Below, in pieces: positions 1 through 6,997 of a stretch of 13,553 nucleotides of DNA; position 1 is the stretch's first letter, and every line of letters begins with the position of its first letter. This DNA is from Draconibacterium sp. (GTDB lineage Bacteria; Bacteroidota; Bacteroidia; Bacteroidales; Prolixibacteraceae). The notes below the pieces were generated by a model. The model worked only from the letters and a program-made list of their open reading frames with translations, searched no databases and was not told where the DNA came from. The DNA lies in contig JAUVDE010000047.1 of assembly GCA_030595485.1 (NCBI GenBank), positions 1-13,553 of the forward strand. The letters are read 5' to 3'. Position numbers and translations under genes: made by a program.

Positions 1-8
1 CATTCAGG

Positions 9-36
9 AAAGCACCTCGTTGGGGGTGCTTTTTTT
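9..36 (+). terminator. Rho-independent terminator of an upstream gene
   Basis: The arm AAAGCACC (9-16) pairs with GGTGCTTT (25-32), and the T-run extends to position 36. No gene in the window precedes it, so it most likely ends a + strand gene lying to the left of the window. Confidence 0.85.
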
Positions 37-195
37 ATGGTTAAATTTGTTTGATTTACATGAGTCCTTCCATACAATTCCTATTGTTTAATTATATTAA
101 ATCTACTGCTTTCATGAAAACTTTTTCGGCTCCCATCGAAAGTCCGGTGGGCGAAATATATTATGTAATCATAATAGAGAATAAATATTTCTCGC

Positions 196-390
196 TTCGC
201 TGTGACTTCCTTTTTACTGCAGCAAAAAAAGGAAGCAAAAAATACCGCTGCTGACCTGAAAATTGCTGATATTTAGCGAACTCCGCGAAAAGAAAAGAAC
301 TCAACCTCCTTCGTCGGTCTCAAACAGCTTTTCTTTCTTAACGCTACATTCCCTAAATATCTTCACGCATTTTCACGAAGGCAGACTTTA
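196..390. repeat. Candidate decayed dispersed intergenic element
   Basis: The stretch contains the inverted repeat CTTCCTTTTT (206-215) / AAAAAGGAAG (226-235) around a TGCAG-containing centre, followed by sequence rich in stops in most frames. Its wording resembles intergenic elements I have met in other Bacteroidetes genomes. That is memory, not a search, and no second copy lies in this window. A 64-codon ORF starting at ATG 60 (TTG 51 in the same frame) runs into it and ends at 254; I do not regard it as a gene. Confidence 0.35.
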
Positions 391-780
391 GCGGACAATT
401 GATGCCATTCATGAGTGCAAAGTAAAATCGTGGGACGGCCTCTTTATATCAATCCCGGAATCAAAACCTTACCTTAGAGAGATGGAGAAGTTCCGAGGAA
501 TTGAGGAAACGAGGAACGAGTTCAGTCGAATACCTTTGAAATTAACCCTTCTAATGAGATTAAATCACTCCTTCGAACTTAGGTAAGGTGAAGATGATAG
601 GTGAAGATGGAAAGGATCCTTGGCTCGGAAATGCCTTCCTCGTACTTCGTCTTTATTTCAAGAAAAGATGAAGGCCTCCGGCAGGAACGAAAATAATTAA
701 TTGATATTTAATTATTTCTTTAGTACTCTTATTGCTTCACCAGACTTTTAATTTGCCCCCCTTTTCCGTGTCAACGCTTG
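391..780. other. Gene-free intergenic stretch
   Basis: No credible coding frame is visible on either strand. Small structures include the direct repeat GGTGAAGATG at 587-596 and 600-609, and an imperfect inverted pair CCTTACCTTAG (467-477) / CTTAGGTAAGG (578-588). The segment may be degraded coding or repeat sequence. The last 60 bases are AT-rich and lead into the promoter of the first MFS gene. Confidence 0.5.
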
Positions 781-788
781 ATTTTTTA

Positions 789-796
789 TAGCTTTG
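789..796 (+). promoter_or_regulatory. Bacteroidetes -7 promoter box for the first MFS gene
   Basis: TAGCTTTG is a perfect match to TAnnTTTG. No good -33 TTTG lies at the usual 19-21 base distance; the nearest candidate region is around 762-770. Transcription would start at about 802-805. This rules out the in-frame TTG at 794 as the start codon, because it lies inside the box, and leaves ATG 818. Confidence 0.6.
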
Positions 797-817
797 CGCG
801 CTCATATTTACATCAAA

Positions 818-1963
818 ATGAAGGAAATCAGAAAAAATGCCATGTACCCATATCTAATGGTGTTGGTGCTATCGGCAATGGCGGGCTTTCAAGGCTGGCG
901 AACCCTATTGAATAACTTTGCAGTGGAAGAAGCAATGCTTAGTGGATTTCAAATTGGAGTGGTTCAGTCCTGGCGCGAAGTGCCTGGGTTTTTGGTGTTT
1001 TTAGTCGTGTTCGCCTTATTGTTTGTTCGTGAGCATAAGTTGGCGGCTATTTCTGTGTTAATAATGGGAGTTGGAATCGCTTTTGTAGGATTCTTCCCTA
1101 GTTTTTGGGGACTTATTTTTACAACAGTGCTTATGTCCGTTGGCTTTCATTATTTCGAAACCTTAAATAAATCGCTTACCCTTCAGCATTTCAATACCCA
1201 ACAAGCACCCATTGTTTTTGCCAATTTACGCTCGTACGGAGCCTTGGCCAATATTGTTGTTGGCGCTTTGGTTTGGCTCGCATCCGATTATGTTCCTTAC
1301 AAGTACAGTTTTCTAATTATTGGTGGCTGTGTTGTAGCTGCCGGAATTTATGTACTGTTTAAAAATCCGATTAAAAAAGAGCCGGTTCGTCAGCATAAGA
1401 AAATTATTCTTCGTAAAAAATACTGGCTGTATTATATGCTGAATTTATTAAGTGGAGCTCGTCGTCAAATTTTTGTGGTGTTTGCCGTTTTCCTGTTGGT
1501 GGAGCATTATAAGTTTAGCGTAAAAGAAGTGGCTGTTTTGTTTGTAGTCAATAATGTACTGGCTTATTTTATAAATCCGATAATTGCAAAATCGATTAAT
1601 AAATACGGCGAACGTAAAGTACTTTCAATTGAATACATTGGGTTGTTCTTTGTGTTTTTGGGTTATGCCTACTTCGAAAACCGTTACTTTATTGCGGTGT
1701 TGTATTTGTTCGATCACTTGTTTTTTAACTTCCACATTGGTATTAGCACTTACTTACAAAAAATTGCCGACCCATGTGATATTGCTCCGTCAACATCGGT
1801 TGGCTTTGCCATAAACCACATAATGGCTGTTGTGGTTCCGGTATTGGGTGGTTTGTTATGGATGGTTGATTTTTGTATACCTTTTGTAATAGGGGCCGGG
1901 TTAAGTATTTTTTCCTTGTATTTTGTGCAGAAAATTAGGTTAAAACAGCTTACCAACAGTTAG
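818..1963 (+). CDS. MFS transporter
   Basis: This is an inner-membrane secondary transporter of about 381 residues, a normal length for the major facilitator superfamily. Nearly the whole protein is hydrophobic segments separated by short basic loops. A longer basic loop in the middle (roughly residues 185-205, rich in K and R) fits the cytoplasmic linker between the two six-helix halves. The motif RSYGALANIVVG resembles the helix 5 region of MFS proteins. The substrate cannot be read from the sequence. The frame can be opened at TTG 794, but that codon overlaps the -7 box, so ATG 818 is preferred (next ATG 842). The gene stands alone: a 750-base gap lies upstream and 119 bases downstream before the phosphate transporter. 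No clear terminator follows it. Confidence 0.8.
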   Translation: MKEIRKNAMYPYLMVLVLSAMAGFQGWRTLLNNFAVEEAMLSGFQIGVVQSWREVPGFLVFLVVFALLFVREHKLAAISVLIMGVGIAFVGFFPSFWGLIFTTVLMSVGFHYFETLNKSLTLQHFNTQQAPIVFANLRSYGALANIVVGALVWLASDYVPYKYSFLIIGGCVVAAGIYVLFKNPIKKEPVRQHKKIILRKKYWLYYMLNLLSGARRQIFVVFAVFLLVEHYKFSVKEVAVLFVVNNVLAYFINPIIAKSINKYGERKVLSIEYIGLFFVFLGYAYFENRYFIAVLYLFDHLFFNFHIGISTYLQKIADPCDIAPSTSVGFAINHIMAVVVPVLGGLLWMVDFCIPFVIGAGLSIFSLYFVQKIRLKQLTNS

Positions 1964-2053
1964 TTAATCAGCTATCGTTATTTAGTTTCAAAATAAAAAT
2001 TAATATTCATTTCATTTTCTTCAAAACTACTGTTCTTATTTTCGAATAAATAT

Positions 2054-2061
2054 TATTTTCG
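2054..2061 (+). promoter_or_regulatory. Possible -7 box of the Na/Pi cotransporter gene
   Basis: TATTTTCG matches TAnnTTTG at seven of eight positions and lies 21 bases before the ATG. A convincing -33 TTTG is absent; TGTT at 2031-2034 has the right spacing but a poor match. The leader would be only about 10-15 bases. Confidence 0.3.
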
Positions 2062-2082
2062 CTGCGTATTTAAATACTAGTA

Positions 2083-3774
2083 ATGAATTATTCGATACTC
2101 GATTTCCTGACACTTATTGGCTCGCTGGGTTTGTTCTTATACGGAATGAAATTAATGAGCGAGGCGCTTCAAAAAGTTGCGGGTAGTGAGCTGCGTAATT
2201 TTCTGGCTGCCATGACATCAAACCGTGTAATGGGTGTTATTACCGGAGTGTCGATTACCGCTTTTATTCAATCGTCGAGTGCCACAACCGTAATGATTGT
2301 GAGCTTTGTAAATGCCGGCTTACTTACTTTAACCGAATCGGCTGGGGTAATTATGGGGGCTAATATTGGAACCACAGTTACCGCCTGGATTATTTCGATA
2401 CTTGGCTTTAAAGTAAAAATGAGCATTCTGGCTTATCCGATTATTGGTATTGGCTTTCCGTTTATCTTTTCGAAAAAAACACGCCACCAATCGTGGGGAC
2501 AAGTGTTGGTCGGTTTTGCCATGCTGTTTATTGGTTTAGAAAGTTTAAAATCGAGTGTTCCTAATATTGGAGATAATCCTGAAATACTGGAGTTTCTGAA
2601 AAACTTTACCGGAGGCGGTTTAGGTTCTAACCTCTTGTTTTTATTGATAGGTACAGTATTAACGGTGGTAATTCAGTCGTCGAGTGCAACCATGGCACTT
2701 ACCTTGGTAATGTGTAACAACGGTTGGATTAGTTTCGATAGTGCTGCTGCCATGGTACTTGGCGAAAATATTGGTACAACAATTACGGCTAACCTTGCGG
2801 CTATGGTTGCCAATTCAACGGCTAAACGAGCAGCACGTTTTCACCTTTTGTTTAATGTGGTGGGTGTAATTTGGGTGCTTTCTATTTTTCCGTTTTTCTT
2901 GCGCGGAATCGATTCAATCGCTCAGCCCATGACTGGTAAATCGGCATTTGTCGATGCCACTGCTGTTCCAATTGCCTTATCTATGTTCCATACTTTCTTC
3001 AATATAATAAATGTATTTATGCAAATATGGTTTGTGAAATATCTTGTTAATTTGGTGAAAAAGGTGGTTCCCGAGCGTGAAGATGAACAGGAGTTTAACC
3101 TGAAGTACATTAAGTTCGGAATGTTAAGTACCAGCGAAATGTCCTTGCTTCAGGCTAAAAAAGAAATTGTGGTTTACGCCCAACAAACCCGAAAACTTTT
3201 TCGTCGTTTGAACACCATGCTTAACGAAGAGAACGAACGCAAATTTATTAAGCAGTTCGAGAAGGTGGAGAATGGCGAATTTAAGAGTGACGAGATGGAG
3301 GTTTCCATTGCAAAATACCTGACTAAAGTTGCCGAGGGAGAGTTGAGTAAAGAATCGTCGAAGCGTGTAAGTTCCATGCTGAGTATTATCGATGAAATTG
3401 AAAGTATGGGCGATTCGTGTTTGAATATAGCTCGTGCCATGTCGCGTGCATACAGTAATAAAACCGATAAGTTTACTCCTGAAATGAAGGAAAGAATTCA
3501 GAAGATACTTGTGTTGGTCGAGAAGGCTTTTGATACCATGATTGAAAATCTGAACAATAATAACACCGAGGTGACCCGTAAAAGTGCCGAGGAGATTGAA
3601 AAGAAAATAGACGAATACCGAAACAAGCTGCGACGTGCACATGTGCGTGATATTGAAAGCGATAAGTATTCGTATAAAATTGGTACGCTTTACAAAGATG
3701 TATTCTCTGAATCGGAAAAAATGGGCGATTATATTTACGATGTGAGTTTATCTATTGTGGATTCTACGAATTAG
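2083..3774 (+). CDS. Na/Pi cotransporter family protein with PhoU-like C-terminus
   Basis: This 563-residue protein belongs to the sodium-dependent phosphate transporter family (PF02690, NptA-like), which imports phosphate with Na+ across the inner membrane. The two inverted repeats of the family are visible: QSSSATT at residues 63-69 with GANIGTT at 92-98, and QSSSATM at 198-204 with GENIGTT at 227-233. About eight hydrophobic helices fill residues 1-335. The remainder (about 340-560) is soluble, charged and helical with PhoU-like features, as in many bacterial members, and is probably a regulatory cytoplasmic domain. Length and motifs look intact. ATG 2083 opens directly on the first helix. 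No Pho-type regulator or Pst gene lies nearby, so the real substrate could be another anion. The stop codon lies inside a terminator hairpin. Confidence 0.9.
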   Translation: MNYSILDFLTLIGSLGLFLYGMKLMSEALQKVAGSELRNFLAAMTSNRVMGVITGVSITAFIQSSSATTVMIVSFVNAGLLTLTESAGVIMGANIGTTVTAWIISILGFKVKMSILAYPIIGIGFPFIFSKKTRHQSWGQVLVGFAMLFIGLESLKSSVPNIGDNPEILEFLKNFTGGGLGSNLLFLLIGTVLTVVIQSSSATMALTLVMCNNGWISFDSAAAMVLGENIGTTITANLAAMVANSTAKRAARFHLLFNVVGVIWVLSIFPFFLRGIDSIAQPMTGKSAFVDATAVPIALSMFHTFFNIINVFMQIWFVKYLVNLVKKVVPEREDEQEFNLKYIKFGMLSTSEMSLLQAKKEIVVYAQQTRKLFRRLNTMLNEENERKFIKQFEKVENGEFKSDEMEVSIAKYLTKVAEGELSKESSKRVSSMLSIIDEIESMGDSCLNIARAMSRAYSNKTDKFTPEMKERIQKILVLVEKAFDTMIENLNNNNTEVTRKSAEEIEKKIDEYRNKLRRAHVRDIESDKYSYKIGTLYKDVFSESEKMGDYIYDVSLSIVDSTN

Positions 3775-3831
3775 GATTCAACGTTGATTCGATGGATTCC
3801 GGTATCCGGCAATTTGAATCTAATTCTTTTG
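3768..3831 (+). terminator. Terminator hairpin overlapping the Na/Pi gene stop codon
   Basis: GAATTAGGATTCAA (3768-3781) pairs with TTGAATCTAATTC (3814-3826) with one bulged G, followed by TTTTG. An inner CCGG-TAT-CCGG mini-hairpin (about 3799-3809) sits in the loop. The TAG stop (3772-3774) is inside the left arm. Confidence 0.6.
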
Positions 3832-3861
3832 TAACAAAACATTATTATTTTAAGCTGTATT

Positions 3862-3901
3862 GGTTTATTTGGGTAAACCGGTACAACATTCCTTAGCTTT
3901 G
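3862..3901 (+). promoter_or_regulatory. Promoter of the second MFS gene with operator-like palindrome
   Basis: TTTG at 3868-3871 and TAGCTTTG at 3894-3901 are separated by 22 bases, close to the usual Bacteroidetes spacing. The inverted repeat GGTTTA (3862-3867) / TAAACC (3874-3879) is centred on the -33 box, which suggests a repressor site. The in-frame TTG at 3860 is upstream of the promoter and therefore not a plausible start. Confidence 0.55.
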
Positions 3902-3907
3902 CAGCGC

Positions 3908-5239
3908 ATGAAACTCAAGCAAAAGCTAAATTCCTTTCCATTTAACCCGGCAAAAGTCCCATTCTTTTATGGTTGGGTTGTGTTGGTGGTGGCTACCATT
4001 GGAATATTGGTGAGCGCACCGGGGCAAACCATGGGGGTTTCAACCTTTACCGATTATTTAATTGATAACATAGGCATTAACCGCGACCAAATTAGTACGG
4101 CCTATATGTTTGGTACCATTGCCAGTTCATTTTTATTAACCTTTGCCGGCAAAATCTACGATAAATACGGAGCACGCTGGGTGGCCATGGGAACCTCCAT
4201 TTTATTGGGGGCAGTTTTGGTCATGCTAAGCCAGTCCGACAGAATAATAAAATCACTTGTTTCAGGAGATTCACCGGCTTATGCAGGTTTTGCCATAGCA
4301 GTGCTTATACTCTTCTTTTTTATGGTACGTTTTGCTGGGCAGGGCGTGTTAACCATGGTTTCGCGTAATATGCTTATGAAATGGTTTATTGCCCGTCGTG
4401 GATTGGTGAATGGCATTTCATCGGTATTTGTATCGCTGGGTTTTTCTACTGCGCCCTTAACCTTCGACTTGCTAATTGAAGGCACAACGTGGCGACAAGC
4501 CTGGTTGCTTATGGCTGTAGTAATCGGTGTCTTTTTTACTGCTTTTGTGTTTTTGTTTTTCCGCGATAACCCGGAAGATGTGGGACTGGTTGCCGATGGC
4601 GAAAAACATGCCAACAAACAAAAGAATGTAATTATAAAACCGTTTAAACAATTCAGCTTAAAAGAGGCGCGGAGCGGACTTACTTTTTGGTTGTTTGTAA
4701 TACCGCTGGCTATTTATGCGCTTTATGTTACAGGCTTTACCTTTCATTTGGTATCCTTGTTTGGGGAAGCGGGTATTGCCAAAGAAAAGGCGTTGGCTAT
4801 TTTTATTCCGGTGTCGTTCATTTCAGTAACATGTGCGCTGGTAGGTGGCTGGATAAGCGACCGCATAAAATTGCACTACCTCCTTTATATCCTGTTATTT
4901 GGCGAAGTGTTGGGCTTGTTTGCATTGTCTCGCATCGATAGCAACCTTTATTACTATTTGTTTATTATTGGCAATGGTATTGTAAGTGGTATTTATAATA
5001 TATTGATGGCAGTTACCTGGCCGCGTTTTTATGGTCGCGATAACCTGGGGAAAATAACAGGATTTGTAATGGCACTTATTGTATTTGGTAGTGCACTTGG
5101 CCCCATTCTTTTTAGTCTGTCGCATTCGTATAGCGGAAGCTATAGTTTCGGAATTTATGTGTTAACGGCTATGGTTTGTTTGGTTGCCTTGTTCGCCTTT
5201 AAGGCACGTAATCCGCAAGACAAGTTTGAACAAGCTTAA
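3908..5239 (+). CDS. MFS transporter, OFA/monocarboxylate-like
   Basis: This is an inner-membrane transporter of about 443 residues counted from ATG 3908. The entry FFYGWVVLVVA and the following helix resemble the oxalate/formate-antiporter and monocarboxylate-type branch of the MFS. The MFS motif A is present after helix 2 as GKIYDKYGAR, with a partial second copy (GGWISDR) in the C-terminal half. A charged loop (GEKHANKQKN region) separates the halves. The substrate is unknown; a small organic anion is a family-level guess. A longer reading from TTG 3860 would include the promoter, so it is rejected. ATG 3908 follows the -7 box by only 6 bases, so the mRNA may be nearly leaderless. The lipoprotein hydrolase genes downstream have their own promoter, so a shared pathway is only possible. 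Confidence 0.85.
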   Translation: MKLKQKLNSFPFNPAKVPFFYGWVVLVVATIGILVSAPGQTMGVSTFTDYLIDNIGINRDQISTAYMFGTIASSFLLTFAGKIYDKYGARWVAMGTSILLGAVLVMLSQSDRIIKSLVSGDSPAYAGFAIAVLILFFFMVRFAGQGVLTMVSRNMLMKWFIARRGLVNGISSVFVSLGFSTAPLTFDLLIEGTTWRQAWLLMAVVIGVFFTAFVFLFFRDNPEDVGLVADGEKHANKQKNVIIKPFKQFSLKEARSGLTFWLFVIPLAIYALYVTGFTFHLVSLFGEAGIAKEKALAIFIPVSFISVTCALVGGWISDRIKLHYLLYILLFGEVLGLFALSRIDSNLYYYLFIIGNGIVSGIYNILMAVTWPRFYGRDNLGKITGFVMALIVFGSALGPILFSLSHSYSGSYSFGIYVLTAMVCLVALFAFKARNPQDKFEQA

Positions 5240-5275
5240 TTCGCATTCAAGCTGAAATATTTCATGTCTTTTTCT
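5233..5275 (+). terminator. Weak hairpin after the second MFS gene
   Basis: AAGCTTAAT-type arm (5233-5240) can pair with ATTCAAGCT (5245-5253) with one bulge. It is followed by the perfect palindrome GAAATATTTC (5254-5263) and then CTTTTTC. The T-run is not directly attached to the first stem, so termination is uncertain. The left arm includes the TAA stop. Confidence 0.3.
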
Positions 5276-5286
5276 CGTTTTCTACT

Positions 5287-5294
5287 TAAATTTG
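5287..5294 (+). promoter_or_regulatory. -7 promoter box for the M81 peptidase gene
   Basis: TAAATTTG is a perfect TAnnTTTG match. The expected -33 position (about 5263-5268) has only a poor match. The leader would be about 60 bases. It could drive both the M81 gene and the downstream lipoprotein gene. Confidence 0.5.
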
Positions 5295-5363
5295 TACATC
5301 TTACTTCAAATTTTGAGTAATACCAATCATTTTGATTTGTTATGAAATTCTAAAAACAATATA

Positions 5364-6932
5364 ATGAAACGAATACTAGCCATTCTATTTTGTGCAGCCT
5401 TATTTTTTACAATCGGATGCAAAAATAAAAAAGAAAAAACGAACGAGAATAAATTACCAAGAATTGCCATTGCAGGCTTGGCCATTGAATCGAGTACATT
5501 TTCTCCGGCACAATCAACCATCGATGCATTTCATGCGCGTCGAGGAGAGGAAATATTCTCGTATTATCCGTTTATGGCCGATGATTCGCCAACGCGCGCT
5601 CGTGCCGAATGGTTTCCAGCTTTGCGTGGTCATGCGCTACCTGGGGGAATTGTTACACGCGAAGCCTACGAAACTTTGGTTACTGAAATCCTTGATCGCC
5701 TTAAAAAAGATGCACCTTACGATGGTTTGTTTTTCGATATTCATGGAGCCATGAGTGTGGTTGATTTGGATGATCCGGAAGGCGATTTAATTGCCCGTAT
5801 ACGTAAGGTTTTAGGGAATGATATGTTGATATCTACATCGATGGATTTACACGGAAATGTGACGGAACGTTTGGCAAAACACAGTGATTTAATTACATGC
5901 TATCGTTTGGCGCCGCATGAAGATGCACTGGAATCGAAACAACGTGCCTTAGAAAATCTACTGGATCGTTTAGAAAGTGGAAAAGGCAAACCAAAGTACA
6001 AAGCCTGGATACCCGTTCCAATATTATTACCCGGCGAAAAAACAAGTACGCGCATTGAACCCGGTAAAAGTCTTTATGCAAAGGTTGACCCACTAACAAA
6101 AAGCGAAGGCGTAATTGATGCTGCCATTTGGGTAGGCTACGCATGGGCTGACGAACCACGAAACCGTGGAGTTGTAATGGCTTATGGCGATGATAAAAAT
6201 GCAGTAACGAAAGCGGCTGAAGAATTGGCAAACGCCTTTTGGGATGTACGCGAGGCCTTCGAATTTGTAGCTCCGGTTGCTTCATTAGAGGAGTGTTTGG
6301 ACAAAGCAATCGCCTTTGAAGGCAAACCTTTTATCATTAGCGACATGGGCGATAATCCAACCGCGGGTGGAGCCGGCGATGTAAGCTGGACTTTAACTGA
6401 AATTTTAAAACGTAAGGAGTTCGCCAAGAAAAATGGTCCTACTTTAATTTATGCTTCTATTCCCGGCCCCGATATGATTGAGAAAGCGGTTGCAGCTGGA
6501 ATTGGTAAAAAAGTTACAGGAATGGTGGGTGCCATTGTCGATTCTCGTTATGCACCGCCTATTGAATTAACCGGAATGGTTGAAGCTATAAAACACGGCG
6601 ATCGTCATGCCGAAACAGAGGTGGTTATTCGTGTTGGAAATATCGATGTTATTGTAACAAAAAAACGCAAGCCTTATCACCACGAAACTGATTTTACACA
6701 GCTTGGTCTTTATCCGCGCGAAAGTGATGTAGTAGTGGTTAAAATTGGCTATTTAGTTCCTGAATTGTACAACATGCGCGCCGATTGGTTAATGGCACAA
6801 ACACCCGGTGGAGTAGATCAGGATTTAAATCGCCTGGGACATAAACGTATTGTGCGTCCTATGTTTCCTTTGGATAAAGACATGGCAACACCCGATTTGT
6901 CGGCACGTTTAATTCCACTTGCAGGAAACTAA
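5364..6932 (+). CDS. M81 family metallopeptidase (MlrC-like), lipoprotein
   Basis: This 522-residue protein matches the M81/MlrC family, named after microcystinase C, which hydrolyses small linear peptides with a bound metal. The N-terminus is a lipoprotein signal (hydrophobic residues 4-17, lipobox-like TIGC, C19), so the protein should be membrane-anchored outside the cytoplasm. Recognisable family motifs are ESSTFSP (42-48), FDIHGAM (125-130), DLHGN (161-165) and PHED (184-187); H127, D161, H163 and H185 are the likely metal-site residues. The C-terminal half (about 320-505) corresponds to the second MlrC domain, starting near ISDMGDNPTAGGAGD. The protein is intact. The natural substrate is unknown; microcystin need not be it. 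The gene ends 65 bases before another lipoprotein gene, which may be co-transcribed and act on the same compound. Confidence 0.85.
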   Translation: MKRILAILFCAALFFTIGCKNKKEKTNENKLPRIAIAGLAIESSTFSPAQSTIDAFHARRGEEIFSYYPFMADDSPTRARAEWFPALRGHALPGGIVTREAYETLVTEILDRLKKDAPYDGLFFDIHGAMSVVDLDDPEGDLIARIRKVLGNDMLISTSMDLHGNVTERLAKHSDLITCYRLAPHEDALESKQRALENLLDRLESGKGKPKYKAWIPVPILLPGEKTSTRIEPGKSLYAKVDPLTKSEGVIDAAIWVGYAWADEPRNRGVVMAYGDDKNAVTKAAEELANAFWDVREAFEFVAPVASLEECLDKAIAFEGKPFIISDMGDNPTAGGAGDVSWTLTEILKRKEFAKKNGPTLIYASIPGPDMIEKAVAAGIGKKVTGMVGAIVDSRYAPPIELTGMVEAIKHGDRHAETEVVIRVGNIDVIVTKKRKPYHHETDFTQLGLYPRESDVVVVKIGYLVPELYNMRADWLMAQTPGGVDQDLNRLGHKRIVRPMFPLDKDMATPDLSARLIPLAGN

Positions 6933-6963
6933 TTGATATTAAAAGAGCAAATAACAAATTTGC

Positions 6964-6971
6964 TAGATTTG
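6964..6971 (+). promoter_or_regulatory. Possible -7 box before the DUF1080-PHP gene
   Basis: TAGATTTG matches TAnnTTTG and would give a leader of about 20 bases. No -33 TTTG lies at the right distance. A second perfect match, TAAATTTG at 6989-6996, ends one base before the ATG and cannot place a start site upstream of it. Read-through from the M81 gene is equally possible. Confidence 0.3.
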
Positions 6972-6997
6972 AACGAAATCAATAAACCTAAATTTGA

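Noticed and set aside
113..146. Short hairpin CCCATC / GGTGGG
   Set aside because: Too short, needs a G-T pair and has no associated T-run or gene.
51..254. Small + strand ORF of 64-67 codons
   Set aside because: It has a perfect TAAATTTG box just upstream (42-49), but the protein has no recognisable features, and its C-terminal lysine-rich end lies in the candidate intergenic repeat. Treated as chance.
1962..2000. Half-sites TTAGTT after the first MFS gene as further BlaI operators
   Set aside because: No matching AACTAA arm lies at the correct 4-base spacing.
3124..3642. 172-codon minus-strand ORF inside the Na/Pi transporter gene
   Set aside because: It lies fully within a well-supported + strand gene and its translation looks like a shadow frame rich in F, L and H with no known domain.
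5893..6309. 138-codon minus-strand ORF inside the M81 gene
   Set aside because: Shadow frame of a complete metallopeptidase, with a low-complexity composition.
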